The translations under genes and the position numbers were made by a program. From JAOADN01 sp049323795 (GTDB lineage: Bacteria; Pseudomonadota; Alphaproteobacteria; Rhodobacterales; Rhodobacteraceae), in assembly GCA_049323795.1 (NCBI GenBank), contig JBMOOH010000037.1, forward strand, positions 34,387 to 98,386: a stretch of DNA of 64,000 nt, read 5' to 3'. The notes beneath the pieces were generated by a model. That model saw only the letters and a list, made by a program, of their open reading frames with translations. It was not told where the DNA came from and ran no database searches. Each line of letters begins with the position of its first letter. Within the stretch, counting starts at the first letter, position 1. Of the stretch, positions 8,895 to 17,777 are shown one piece after another.

Positions 8895-9494
8895 ATGCGC
8901 CCCGCTCGTCAGACGATGCTGCCCCGGGCCCTTGCGGCTGCAGCCCTGTTTCTGGCGGTCCACGCCGTGCCGGCAGGTGCCGCACCGGTCGCGTATCTGC
9001 TTCAGCCCGACCTGTCGGTCGTCGCCTTCGAAACCGACTTCGGCACCTCGGGCCTCACCATCACGGGCAGGATGCCGATCGCCGCGGCAAGCCTCGCCAT
9101 CGATTTCGCCAACCTTGCCGACAGCCGCGTCGAGGTGACCATGGACGCCGCCCGTGCCCGCACCTCGAACCCGCTTGCGACCGGCGCGATGCTCGGTCCC
9201 CGGGTTCTCGCCGTGGCAACCTACCCGACGCTCCGCTTCGAAAGCACCGCAATCCGCGCCAGGGGCGCAGGGGCCGAGGTGGCGGGGAACCTGACGATCC
9301 GCGACGTGACCAGGCCCGTGACGCTGGCCGCCCGGATCTACCGCCAGACGGGAACCGAGGCGGGCGACCTGTCCCGACTCTCCGTGCTGCTCACTGGGAA
9401 GATCGACCGCTCCGACTTCGGGGCCGGCGGATTTCCCAACATGGTGGGAAGCGAAGTCCGCCTGAAGATCCTCGCCCGGATCGAGAAGAAGTAG
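8895..9494 (+). CDS. YceI-family periplasmic lipid-binding-like protein
   Basis: A 199-residue exported protein. Residues 1-27 form a signal peptide (LAAAALFLAVHAVPAGAA). The mature part is the YceI beta-barrel: DLSVVAFETDFG, a central region RVEVTMDAARARTSNP, TLRFESTAIRA, NLTIRDVTRPVTLAARIYRQ, and the ending IDRSDFGAGGFPNMVGSEV followed by LKI. YceI-like proteins bind isoprenoid chains in a lipocalin-like barrel; the physiological ligand here is unknown. The ATG at 8895 is chosen because GGAAGG lies upstream and it gives a proper signal peptide. It appears to be a single-gene unit. Confidence 0.88.
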   Translation: MRPARQTMLPRALAAAALFLAVHAVPAGAAPVAYLLQPDLSVVAFETDFGTSGLTITGRMPIAAASLAIDFANLADSRVEVTMDAARARTSNPLATGAMLGPRVLAVATYPTLRFESTAIRARGAGAEVAGNLTIRDVTRPVTLAARIYRQTGTEAGDLSRLSVLLTGKIDRSDFGAGGFPNMVGSEVRLKILARIEKK

Positions 9495-9601
9495 CCCCCG
9501 GCGCACGATAGCGACACCGGCCCGCCACGGGCTGTCGCTTTGCGGGTGGGCAGAACCGCCCCTCCGTCGCAAGCTCGGCCCGCACGGTACTTCGGGCGGC
9601 G

Positions 9602-10825
9602 ATGCGCGTTCTGATCTCGTTCACGGCGATCTTCCTGTCGGTCATCCTGCTTCAGCTCGGAACCGGCGGCGTCGTGCCCCTCGACGCGATCTCCGGGGTG
9701 AGCCTCGGCTTCTCGGCCTCGCAGATCGGCCTTCTGGGATCGGCCCACTTCACCGGCTTCTTCATCGGCTGCTGGTGGGCGCCGCGCCTGATGGGCGATG
9801 TCGGCCATTCCCGTGCCTTCGCCGCCTTCACCGCCGCCGGGACGATCGGAATCATCGCCCACATGATGATCGTGAATCCCGTCGCCTGGGCGCTTCTCCG
9901 GATGCTCTCGGGCCTCTGCGTGGCGGGCACCTACACGATCATCGAGGCCTGGCTCCAGGCAAAGCTCACGAACGCGACGCGCGGGCGGGCCATGGGCGTC
10001 TACCGGGCGGTCGATGTCGGCGGAAACCTCGCGGCCCAGCTCGTCATCGGCATCCTGCCGCCGGCGGCCTACTTCTCCTACAACCTGCTCGCCATCGCCT
10101 GCTGCGCCGCCCTCCTGCCCGTCACCGTCTCGCGCGCCGAACAGCCGGCGACGCCCGAGGCCCCCCGCCTGCGCCCGCGCCTCGCCTGGGACCGCTCGCC
10201 GCTCGCCGCGCTCGGCGTCGTGGTCTCGGGGATCACCGGGTCCGCCTACCGGATGGTCGGGCCGCTCTACGGAGTGCAGGTCGGGCTGCGGCAGGACCAG
10301 ATCGCGGTCTTCCTCGCTGCCTATGTCATCGGCGGGGCGGTCTCGCAGGTCCCGTTCGGCTGGCTTGCCGACCGCTACGACCGCAGGCATGTCCTCGTGT
10401 GGCTCTCGGCCTTCGCGATCCTCGCCGGCCTTGCGGTCATCGGGCTCGGGTCCCTGGGCAACGGTGCGGTCTATGCCGGCGCGGCCCTCTTCGGGATCGC
10501 CACCTTCCCGCTCTACTCGCTCTCGGCCGCGCACGCGCACGACTTCGCAACCGACGCGGAGCGGGTCGAACTGTCGGCGGCCCTGATGTTCCTCTATGCG
10601 GTGGGCGCCATCGCCTCGCCGCTGATCGCGTCCTCGCTGATCGACAGGCTCGGACCCGCCTCGATGTTCGTCTTCATCGCGCTGGCGCATGTCGCGCTCC
10701 TGCTCTTCGGCCTCGTCAGGATGCGCGCCCGACCCGCGCCCGCCGAACGCACCGGCTACATCTACACGCCCCGGACCTCGTTCCTCGTCGGGCGGCTGCT
10801 CGCCGGGGTGCGGCGCGGACGATAG
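9602..10825 (+). CDS. MFS transporter (YcaD-like)
   Basis: A 407-residue inner-membrane transporter of the major facilitator superfamily with about twelve hydrophobic segments. The first helix starts at residue 2 (VLISFTAIFLSVILLQLGTG). The loop after helix 2 carries GDVGHSRAF and the loop after helix 8 reads GWLADRYDRRHVLV, close to the classic MFS G-x-x-x-D-R/K motif. The length and GTYTIIEAWLQAK in the fourth helix resemble the YcaD branch. The substrate is unknown. The gene lies about 95 bases upstream of metG on the same strand; there is no evidence that the two are functionally linked. Confidence 0.85.
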   Translation: MRVLISFTAIFLSVILLQLGTGGVVPLDAISGVSLGFSASQIGLLGSAHFTGFFIGCWWAPRLMGDVGHSRAFAAFTAAGTIGIIAHMMIVNPVAWALLRMLSGLCVAGTYTIIEAWLQAKLTNATRGRAMGVYRAVDVGGNLAAQLVIGILPPAAYFSYNLLAIACCAALLPVTVSRAEQPATPEAPRLRPRLAWDRSPLAALGVVVSGITGSAYRMVGPLYGVQVGLRQDQIAVFLAAYVIGGAVSQVPFGWLADRYDRRHVLVWLSAFAILAGLAVIGLGSLGNGAVYAGAALFGIATFPLYSLSAAHAHDFATDAERVELSAALMFLYAVGAIASPLIASSLIDRLGPASMFVFIALAHVALLLFGLVRMRARPAPAERTGYIYTPRTSFLVGRLLAGVRRGR

Positions 10826-10921
10826 CGGACGCCCCGCGCCCCTCACCCTCTGGCCCTTCGCCCCCCTTCCCGCTAAACCCTCGCGCGGACTAGGGAGCGG
10901 ACTAGGGACAGGAACGCGCGC

Positions 10922-12640
10922 ATGGCCCGGATTCTCATCACCTCGGCGATCCCCTACATCAACGGGATCAAGCATCTGGGCAACCTCGTCGGCTCCCAGC
11001 TCCCGGCCGACCTCTTCGCCCGCTACATGCGCGCGCGCGGCAACGAGGTGCTGTTCCTTTGCGCGACCGACGAACACGGCACCCCTGCCGAGCTTGCCGC
11101 CGCCAGGGCGAAGAAGCCGGTCGAAGAATACTGCGCCGAGATGCATCAGGTGCAGGCCGAGCTTGCCCGCGGGTTCCGCCTGTCCTTCGACCATTTCGGG
11201 CGCTCGTCCAGCCCGCAGAACCACCGCCTGACCCAGCACTTCGCGGGCGTGCTCGACGCGAACGGCTGGATCGAGGAGCGGTTCGAGAAGCAGATCTATT
11301 CGGTGGACGACGGCCGGTTCCTGCCCGACCGCTACATCGAGGGCACCTGCCCGAACTGCGGTTACGATCGTGCCCGCGGCGACCAGTGCGAGAACTGCAC
11401 CAAGCAGCTCGACCCGACCGACCTCATCAACCCGCGCTCGGCGATCTCGGGGTCCACAAATCTCGAGGTGCGCGAAACCAAGCACCTCTACCTCCGCCAG
11501 CGCGCGCTCAAGGACCGGCTGGAGGCGTGGATCGACAGCAAGACCGACTGGCCGATCCTGACAACTTCGATCGCCAGGAAGTGGCTGAACGACGGCGACG
11601 GCCTCCAGGACCGGGGCATCACGCGCGACCTCTACTGGGGCATCCCGGTGAGGAAGGGCGAGCGGCCCTGGCCGGGGATGGAGGGCAAGGTCTTCTACGT
11701 CTGGTTCGACGCGCCCATCGAATACATCGCCTGCGCCGCCGAATGGGCCGAGGCGAAGGGTCTGCCGCCGTCGCAGTGGGAACGCTGGTGGCGGACCGAC
11801 AAGGGCGCGGGCGACGTGACCTATTACCAGTTCATGGGCAAGGACAACGTGCCCTTCCACACGCTCTCCTTCCCCGCGACGCTGCTGGGGTCGGGCGAGC
11901 CGTGGAAGATGGTCGATTACCTCAAGTCCTTCAATTACCTGAACTACGACGGCGGACAGTTCAGCACGTCCCAAGGCCGCGGCGTGTTCATGGACCAGGC
12001 GCTCTCGATCCTTCCGGCGGACTACTGGCGCTGGTGGCTCCTCTCCCACGCCCCCGAAACCTCGGACAGCGAATTCACCTGGGAGAACTTCCAGACCAGC
12101 GTGAACAAGGACCTCGCCGACGTGCTCGGCAACTTCGTCAGCCGCATCACCAAGTTCTGCCGCTCGAAGTTCGGCGAGGAGGTGCCTGCGGGCGGCGAGA
12201 CCGGGGAACGCGCCGCCGCGCTGATCGTGGAGCTTGAGGAGCGCGTCCGCGACTACGAACGCTACATGACCGCCATCGAGGTGCGGAAGGCGGCGGCGGA
12301 GCTTCGGGCGATCTGGGTCGCCGGCAACGAATACCTCCAGTCCGCCGCGCCCTGGACCGTCCACAAGACCGACCCCGACCGCGCCGCGGCGATGACCCGG
12401 CTCGGCCTGAACCTCGTCCGGCTCTATGCCGTGCTGTCGGAACCCTTCATCCCCGACGCCGCCGCAACGATGCTCGCCGCGATGAACACGGCCGACCGTT
12501 CGTGGCCGGGTTCCGTGGCGGAAGCGCTGACCGCGCTCCCCGCCGGCCACGCCTTCGCCACGCCCGACGTCATGTTCCGCAAGATCGGCGACGACGAGCG
12601 GGAGGAGTGGGCGAGAAGGTTCGCGGGGGCGCGGTCGTAG
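10922..12640 (+). CDS. metG: Methionyl-tRNA synthetase
   Basis: This 572-residue class I enzyme charges tRNA-Met. The HIGH signature appears as PYINGIKHLGN at residues 11-21. A zinc knuckle, CPNCGYDRARGDQCENC, is near 142-158. The KMSKS position near 346 reads FSTSQGRGVF with no lysine at the first place, a degenerate form also seen in archaeal-type MetRS. The C-terminal anticodon domain contains GNFVSRITKF and ends without a tRNA-binding EMAP-like domain. It is the only MetRS in the window. The 281-base gap to the csp gene holds two hairpins that may end its transcript. Confidence 0.95.
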   Translation: MARILITSAIPYINGIKHLGNLVGSQLPADLFARYMRARGNEVLFLCATDEHGTPAELAAARAKKPVEEYCAEMHQVQAELARGFRLSFDHFGRSSSPQNHRLTQHFAGVLDANGWIEERFEKQIYSVDDGRFLPDRYIEGTCPNCGYDRARGDQCENCTKQLDPTDLINPRSAISGSTNLEVRETKHLYLRQRALKDRLEAWIDSKTDWPILTTSIARKWLNDGDGLQDRGITRDLYWGIPVRKGERPWPGMEGKVFYVWFDAPIEYIACAAEWAEAKGLPPSQWERWWRTDKGAGDVTYYQFMGKDNVPFHTLSFPATLLGSGEPWKMVDYLKSFNYLNYDGGQFSTSQGRGVFMDQALSILPADYWRWWLLSHAPETSDSEFTWENFQTSVNKDLADVLGNFVSRITKFCRSKFGEEVPAGGETGERAAALIVELEERVRDYERYMTAIEVRKAAAELRAIWVAGNEYLQSAAPWTVHKTDPDRAAAMTRLGLNLVRLYAVLSEPFIPDAAATMLAAMNTADRSWPGSVAEALTALPAGHAFATPDVMFRKIGDDEREEWARRFAGARS

Positions 12641-12670
12641 GCCGGCCCTGACCGGGCACCGTATGAAAAC

Positions 12671-12720
12671 GGGCGCGGCCATCGCCACGCCCGTCCCGCA
12701 GCCCCGGATCAGGTCCGGGG
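12671..12720. terminator. Hairpins between convergent metG and csp
   Basis: Two hairpins lie back to back: GGGCG(C)GG with CC(A)CGCCC at 12671-12692, and CCCCGGATCAGGTCCGGGG at 12702-12720. They sit between two converging genes, so they could act as a bidirectional terminator. No T-tract follows. The second hairpin resembles dispersed intergenic palindromes of the group. Confidence 0.5.
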
Positions 12721-12741
12721 CCTCATTCGGGAACCTGCCGC

Positions 12742-12948
12742 TTACGCCAGCGCGAGGTTCGTCGCCGATTCCCGCCCGTCGCGGCCCTTCTCGATGTCGA
12801 AGGTCACCTTCTGGCCGTCCTTCAGCTCGCGGATACCCGCCCGCTCCAGCGCCGAGATGTGGACGAACACGTCCTTGCTGCTTCCGTCGGGGGCGATGAA
12901 GCCATAACCCTTGGTGCCGTTGAACCATTTCACGCTGCCGGTGGCCAT
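12742..12948 (-). CDS. Cold-shock-domain protein
   Basis: A 68-residue single cold-shock domain that binds single-stranded nucleic acid and acts as an RNA chaperone. It has both RNA-binding motifs: KGYGFI at residues 13-18 and DVFVHIS at 26-32. The start MATGSVKWFNGTKGYGF is canonical, and the ending ATNLALA is also typical. The ATG at 12948 follows AGGAGA in the leader. The upstream region is long and may contain a structured 5' leader, as is common for csp genes. Whether it is cold-induced cannot be told from sequence. Confidence 0.95.
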   Translation of the reverse strand: MATGSVKWFNGTKGYGFIAPDGSSKDVFVHISALERAGIRELKDGQKVTFDIEKGRDGRESATNLALA

Positions 12949-13345
12949 CGTGAAGTCTCCTGTAGAACTGCCGCCCACACCATGTGGCGGCCCGGCGCAG
13001 TCGCGAATCGAATGACTGAGGCCGAAAACGGAAACAGTGGTCGATCGGGTCTCGTCGCAATCGCAACATATCCGCGGAATTTCCGCGCAGATCAAGCCTG
13101 AATCGCGGCGCCCCTCTCGGGATCCGCGCGGATGCGGCAAGAACGCCAGCCGGCCGGCTGGCAGCGTCCGGCGCATGCCGGTGTCATCGCTTTCCGTCGA
13201 GGGTCTCCACGACGGACGGCCTGACGAGACGTTCACGCGCACCCGATGGCGCGCCGGCCGGGGAAGCCAGGCTGTGCACGAAAAGTCGGTCGGAAGGGCG
13301 GGCACTGGCCTGACCGGTTCCGCTTGGACGAAAGCTCCGGAACTC
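12949..13345 (-). other. Leader and upstream region of the csp gene
   Basis: No coding frame is convincing here. An inverted repeat CGCGGAA/TTCCGCG with one central base lies at 13073-13087, about 125 bases upstream of the csp start, in the least GC-rich part of the region. It could be a hairpin or an operator next to the promoter. TTGATC on the minus strand at 13091-13096 is a possible -35 element, but I cannot pair it well with a -10 box. Confidence 0.4.
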
Positions 13346-13400
13346 TGGTACCCGCGGCCGGACTTGAACCGGCCCGGCCCTCCGGTCGGGGATTTCAGGT
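13346..13400 (-). pseudogene. 3' fragment of a tRNA gene
   Basis: On the minus strand this stretch ends in a proper T-arm (GGCCGGTTCAAGTCCGGCC) followed by the acceptor strand GCGGGT and ACCA. Upstream come a possible variable arm rich in G and C and AAATCCCC, which resembles the 3' side of an anticodon stem. No matching D-arm or 5' acceptor strand (which would be near GCCCGCG) is present; instead the DNA runs directly into the tRNA-Leu at 13412. It looks like the 3' half of a second leucine-type tRNA, perhaps an attachment-site remnant. Confidence 0.55.
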
Positions 13401-13411
13401 CACGCCGAATG

Positions 13412-13486
13412 TGCGGGCGGTGGGAGTCGAACCCACAGAAATCAGGATTTTAAGTCCCGAGCGTCTACCTGTTCCGCCACGCCCGC
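13412..13486 (-). tRNA. tRNA-Leu (anticodon UAA), with short variable loop
   Basis: A 75-base cloverleaf on the minus strand. The acceptor strands GCGGGCG and CGCCCGC pair over seven bases. The D-arm GCGGAACAGGTAGACGC is leucine-like. The anticodon arm CGGGA-CTTAAAA-TCCTG gives anticodon UAA, and the T-arm GTGGGTTCGACTCCCAC is perfect. CCA is not encoded. The variable region is only about six bases (ATTTCT), whereas bacterial leucine tRNAs normally have a long variable arm. It may be a functional but unusual tRNA-Leu or a copy that has lost its variable arm. Confidence 0.7.
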
Positions 13487-13952
13487 TGGCACAGTTCACA
13501 CCTTTGGCACAGCCTGTGGCAGAGCCTCAAGGGCTGTCGCTCCTCGCAGTGTAGATGGCGGAGGAGAGGATACCGCTCAACACGCACGTCACGGACGTCA
13601 CGAACGCTGACAATCCCCGGCCCGGTTCAGACAATACCGGCCACAATCCGGATCAGCCTGAGAGCCCAGGGAAGATGAAAGATGCCCTTGAGGGGGCAGC
13701 TATGGCACCGCATCCGGGCACCGACTTGCGCCGCGGCCCGCATCCCCGCGTACGGCAGCGCTGACGCGGAGCCGCAGCTTTCCGGACAGGGCGCCGGCGG
13801 GTCCGGCGCATCCCCTGTCGGGCGGCCGGAACGGGACTTGCCGCACTGCCCGCCACTGCCCGCCCTCACCCCCGGCGCAAACCGGACCCGATGCTTCGGA
13901 CGGTGGGGTGCCGGAGCGGCAATCCGCCCCCGGCCCGCGGTGACGGGCCCGC
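13487..13952. other. Gene-free stretch between tRNA-Leu and the inositol monophosphatase gene
   Basis: About 466 bases with no supported gene. A short plus-strand frame at 13555-13764 exists, but its composition is not persuasive and no family is recognised. Base composition is patchy, with a lower-GC part near 13490-13680. This fits inactive or imported DNA next to a tRNA, though no integrase or other element gene is present. Confidence 0.4.
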
Positions 13953-14744
13953 TCAGCCCTCGTCGCGGAGAAGCTTGAGGAAGGGCTGGAACAGCCCGGG
14001 GTTCGCGACCGCGATCTCGCCGCTCTCGACCGGGTCCGCGCCCTCGCGGATCGGGGCGACCATGCCGCCCGCCTCGCGCACCAGGACGATGCCCGCCGCC
14101 AGATCCCAGGGCTTCATGCCCCGCTCCCAGTATCCGTCGAGGCGCCCTGCGGCGACATAGGCCAGATCGACCGCGCCGGCACCCCAGCGGCGCAGGCCCG
14201 CCGTAACCGGAAGCAGCCGCGACTGGTCGCGGAGCGCGGCCGCCATCGCGTCCCTGTTTCCGGCCGGAACGCCGGTGCCGAAGATCGCCTCGCCCATCGC
14301 ACGCCGCCCCGACACCCGCAGTCGGCGGTCGTTCATCCACGCCCCCGCCCCCTTCTCGGCCCAGAAGAGTTCGTCCTTGGCAGGATCGAACAACACGCCC
14401 GCGACCATCTCGCCCTTGTGCTCGAGCGCGATCGACACGCCCCAGTGCGGCAGCCCGTGCAGGAAGTTCGTCGTCCCGTCGAGCGGATCGACGATCCAGC
14501 GCCGCGTCGGATCCTGCCCCTTGTCCTCGCCCGTCTCCTCGCCGAGCCAGCCATAGGTCGGCCGCGCGCCCATCAGCTCTTCCTTGACGATGCGCTCCGC
14601 CTCGCGGTCGGCGCGGCTCACGAAATCGCCCGGCCCCTTGACCGAGACCTGGAGGTTCTCGACCTCGCGGAAATCCTTGACGAGCGACCGGCCCGCGGCG
14701 CGCGCCGCCTTGACCATGAGATTGAGGTTCGCGCTGCCCTGCAT
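13953..14744 (-). CDS. suhB: Inositol monophosphatase family protein (SuhB-like)
   Basis: A 263-residue Mg2+-dependent phosphatase of the inositol monophosphatase fold. The metal-binding motifs are GEETGED near residue 68, the signature IVDPLDGTTNF at about 84-94, and the C-terminal KPWDLAAG near 212. Family members hydrolyse inositol or related sugar phosphates, and SuhB also associates with rRNA transcription complexes in E. coli. The ATG at 14744 starts MQGSANLNLMVKAARAAG, which is typical. The gene is divergent from the SbmA/BacA gene. Confidence 0.9.
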   Translation of the reverse strand: MQGSANLNLMVKAARAAGRSLVKDFREVENLQVSVKGPGDFVSRADREAERIVKEELMGARPTYGWLGEETGEDKGQDPTRRWIVDPLDGTTNFLHGLPHWGVSIALEHKGEMVAGVLFDPAKDELFWAEKGAGAWMNDRRLRVSGRRAMGEAIFGTGVPAGNRDAMAAALRDQSRLLPVTAGLRRWGAGAVDLAYVAAGRLDGYWERGMKPWDLAAGIVLVREAGGMVAPIREGADPVESGEIAVANPGLFQPFLKLLRDEG

Positions 14745-14965
14745 CGCCGTCGGCTCCTTCGGTTCAGGGCGGGCGTATAGGCGGACGGGGCCGGAAAGGA
14801 AAGGGGAGGGCGGACCGCGGCGCGCGCCGCTCACCGCGCCTCGCGCCCGCTCACGTTGCCGTTCGCTCCGTTCTGGCCGGATGGTGCTTGCGCGGGGGCG
14901 CCGGTAAGTCCACAAGACCAATCCGGCCGGGCCGTGGAGACCGGCGTGACAACAGGCGGCAGGGC

Positions 14966-16222
14966 ATGTTCAGGTCGTTCTTTCCAAGCCCTAGGATCTT
15001 CTTTCCCTCGGTCCTCGTCTGGGTCGCGCTCTGCGTGGCCGTCTGGTACGTCTTCGGCGCCGCCCTCGGCACCGCCCTCGGCGCGCCGCCGATCCCCGAA
15101 GGCACCGACCCGCCGCTCGGAATCGCCTACTTCGTTACCCCGGATTTTCTCTTCTTCTACGGCTACTTCGCCGTCTCTCTGGCCCTCTTCGCCGGCTTCT
15201 GGTTCAGGATGGCCCCGCACCCGATGCAATGGTGGTCGATCGTCGGCTCGGCGCTCATCCTGTTCTCCACCTATTTCAGCGTGCAGGTCTCGGTGGCGAT
15301 CAACAACTGGCGCGGCCCCTTCTTCGACGACGTGCAGAACGCGCTCTCGGGTGGCGGCACCGTCACTGCCGCAGACCTCTACCTGCTGATCTGGCTCTTC
15401 TCGCAGATCGCCTTCGTCTGGATCGTGGTCTACGTGGCGACACGCTTCTTCGTCAGCCACTACGTGTTCCGCTGGCGATCCGCGATGAACGACTACTACA
15501 TGTCGCGATGGCCGCAGGTGCGCAGCATCGAGGGGGCCGCCCAGCGCGTGCAGGAAGACACAATGCGCTTTGCCGGCATCGTCGAGGATCTCGGCTCCTC
15601 GATCGTCGAATCCGTGATGACGCTCTTTGCCTTCCTGCCGGTCCTTGCGACCCTGTCCGCCCAAGTCACCGAACTGCCGGTCCTCGGCGTGATCCCCGAA
15701 CCGCTCCTCGTCATGGCGATCTTCTGGTCGCTGTTCGGCACGGTCCTTCTGGCGGTCGCGGGCATCCGCCTGCCGGGCCTCAACTTCGCCAACCAGCGGG
15801 TCGAGGCCGCCTACCGCAAGGAACTCGTCTACGGCGAGGACGACCCCCGGCGTGCCGATCCGCCCACGGTGCGGGAACTCTTCTCGCGCGTGCGGCTCAA
15901 CTACTTCCGCCTCTATCTGCACTACGCCTATTTCAACGTCTTCCGCGGCCTCTACCTCCAGGCCGACAACATCTTCGCCTACGTGATCCTGATCCCCACC
16001 ATCGTGGCCGGCAAGATCACCTTCGGCGTCCTCCAGCAGATCCTCACCGCCTTCGGGCAGGTCTCGGGGTCGTTCCAGTATCTCGTCAACTCGTGGACGA
16101 CGATCATCGAGCTTCTGTCGATCCACAAGCGGCTGCGCGCCTTCGAGGCCGCCTTCGACGGCAAGGCGCACTACGAGATGCCGCCCGAGGCCGACCTCGC
16201 CCCGGGCCCGGCGGCGGAGTAG
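14966..16222 (+). CDS. sbmA: SbmA/BacA-like peptide transporter
   Basis: A 418-residue inner-membrane protein of the SbmA/BacA family, which imports peptides such as microcins and proline-rich antimicrobials and, in rhizobia, is needed for very-long-chain fatty acid lipid A. Several hydrophobic segments are visible (SVLVWVALCVAVWYVF, FLFFYGYFAVSLALFAGFWF, LLIWLFSQIAFVWIVVYVA). Family landmarks include FRWRSAMNDYYMSRW near residue 170, EGAAQRVQEDTMRFA near 190 and GSFQYLVNSW near 370. The ATG at 14966 gives the usual length of about 400. There is no nucleotide-binding domain, as expected for proton-driven SbmA. Confidence 0.9.
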   Translation: MFRSFFPSPRIFFPSVLVWVALCVAVWYVFGAALGTALGAPPIPEGTDPPLGIAYFVTPDFLFFYGYFAVSLALFAGFWFRMAPHPMQWWSIVGSALILFSTYFSVQVSVAINNWRGPFFDDVQNALSGGGTVTAADLYLLIWLFSQIAFVWIVVYVATRFFVSHYVFRWRSAMNDYYMSRWPQVRSIEGAAQRVQEDTMRFAGIVEDLGSSIVESVMTLFAFLPVLATLSAQVTELPVLGVIPEPLLVMAIFWSLFGTVLLAVAGIRLPGLNFANQRVEAAYRKELVYGEDDPRRADPPTVRELFSRVRLNYFRLYLHYAYFNVFRGLYLQADNIFAYVILIPTIVAGKITFGVLQQILTAFGQVSGSFQYLVNSWTTIIELLSIHKRLRAFEAAFDGKAHYEMPPEADLAPGPAAE

Positions 16223-16232
16223 GCGCGCGTCT

Positions 16233-17693
16233 TTACCCGGCGACCTGCCGCCCGATCCGCAGCACCTCCTCCACCAAGAGGTCGAGGTCCGACACCCGCG
16301 TCCGGTGGTTCGTGATCGCCACCCGCAGGCAATGCTGCCCGCCGATGGTGGTATCGGTCGGAACCGCCGTACCCGCTTCCTGTATCCGCAGCATGATCTC
16401 GGTGTTGATCCGCCGCAGGTCGTCCTCGCCCAGCCCTTCCGGTGCGTAGCGGAAGCAGACGACGTTGATGACCTGCGGCGCCATCAGCGCCAGCAGCGGT
16501 TCGCCCCGCACGCGGTCCGCCAGATGCGCCGCCTGCGCGATGTTCTGGTCGATCAGCCGCCCGAACTTCGCCACGCCGTGGTGCTTCAGCGCCATCCAGA
16601 CCTTCAGCGCCTGAAACCCGCGCGACAGGTCCATCCCGTAATCCGCCAGGAACTCGCCCGCCGCGAGGCCGCGCGCCTGTTCCTGCAGATACTCGCCATG
16701 CAGCGTGAAGGCCCCGAAATGCGCCCGCCGGTCCCTGACCAGCGCGCAGCCCGCGACGAAGGGCGCATGCAGCCACTTGTGCGGATCGAGCGCCAGCGAA
16801 TCCGCCCGCCCCAGCCCCTTCACCAGCGCCCGCCCGCCGGGGGCAATCGCCAGCAGTGCACCGATGCAGCCATCGACGTGGTTCCAAAGCCCCTCGGCGG
16901 CGCAGAAATCCGCGATCTCCTCCAGCGGGTCCACCGAGCCGGTGTTGACCGTCCCGGCCGAGGCGATGACGCAGGCGGGCTTCCACCCCGCCGCCCGGTC
17001 CTCGGCCACGGCGCGGGCCAGCGCCCCCATGTCCATCCTGAGCCGGTCATCCACCGGAATGCGGCGCAGCGCGGTGTTGCCAAGGCCCAGAACCTCCATC
17101 GCCTTCTGGTGGCAGGAATGCATCTGCTCGGACCCGTAGAACCGCAGGGGCTGCGGCATCGCCCGCACGCCCCGTTCCCGCAGGTCGATTCCCGACATCA
17201 CGTTCCGCGCGACGACAAGGCCCACCATGTTGGCGACCGACCCGCCGCTGGTCAGCATCGCGCCCGCATCGGCGGGAAAGCCCATCATCTCCTTCAGCCA
17301 GCCCGTCACCTGCCGGTCGAGAGCGGCAGGTCCGGTATTGCCGCCGCCCAGGTTCGACCCGTCGATGGCCGCAAGGAAATCGCCAAGCGCCCCGGCGAAG
17401 TTCCCCGCCCCCATGAACCACCCCCAGAAGCGCGGGTGGATGTTGCCCATGGGATAGGCGGCCGAGGTTTCGCGGTAGTCCTGATAGACCCGGTCCATCG
17501 GCGCACCCTCGACCGGCAGCGGCGCCCTCAGCCGGCTATGCACCGTCTCGGGCATGTCGCGCCAGGCGGCGCGGTCGCGTACGCCCGCGACATGGTCGAT
17601 GGCGTCATCGACCATCCTGTGCGCCACCGCCCGCAGCTCGGTCCAGTCTTCGGGGTCGAGCGTTTCCTCGACCGCGTGCCGCGCATCCCGCAT
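16233..17693 (-). CDS. Group II pyridoxal-dependent decarboxylase
   Basis: A 486-residue PLP enzyme of the aromatic-amino-acid/glutamate decarboxylase family. The PLP lysine lies in DPHKWLHAPF, near residue 306. WNHVDGCIGA near 266, the region TSGGSVANM near 161 and ASAGTVNTGS near 240 are cofactor-binding landmarks. The substrate could be an aromatic amino acid, but sequence alone does not decide. The ATG at 17693 is chosen because GAGGGGGG precedes it. The gene ends 10 bases from the convergent sbmA stop and lies downstream of the MetR-like gene on the same strand. Confidence 0.88.
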   Translation of the reverse strand: MRDARHAVEETLDPEDWTELRAVAHRMVDDAIDHVAGVRDRAAWRDMPETVHSRLRAPLPVEGAPMDRVYQDYRETSAAYPMGNIHPRFWGWFMGAGNFAGALGDFLAAIDGSNLGGGNTGPAALDRQVTGWLKEMMGFPADAGAMLTSGGSVANMVGLVVARNVMSGIDLRERGVRAMPQPLRFYGSEQMHSCHQKAMEVLGLGNTALRRIPVDDRLRMDMGALARAVAEDRAAGWKPACVIASAGTVNTGSVDPLEEIADFCAAEGLWNHVDGCIGALLAIAPGGRALVKGLGRADSLALDPHKWLHAPFVAGCALVRDRRAHFGAFTLHGEYLQEQARGLAAGEFLADYGMDLSRGFQALKVWMALKHHGVAKFGRLIDQNIAQAAHLADRVRGEPLLALMAPQVINVVCFRYAPEGLGEDDLRRINTEIMLRIQEAGTAVPTDTTIGGQHCLRVAITNHRTRVSDLDLLVEEVLRIGRQVAG

Positions 17694-17777
17694 GCCGACC
17701 CCCCTCTGCGCCCTGCTGGCGACAGGCCCAGCATCCGCCCGGGGATGCCGCAGGGTCAAGGCCGGCCTTCCCCGACC

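Noticed and set aside
9338..13069. A 1243-codon minus-strand frame antisense to the YceI, MFS and metG genes.
   Set aside because: It has the Arg/Gly/Asp-rich antisense composition and no domain; the opposite strand carries well-conserved genes.
13555..13764. A 69-residue plus-strand ORF next to the tRNA-Leu.
   Set aside because: No ribosome site, no family and a composition not distinguishable from noncoding DNA.
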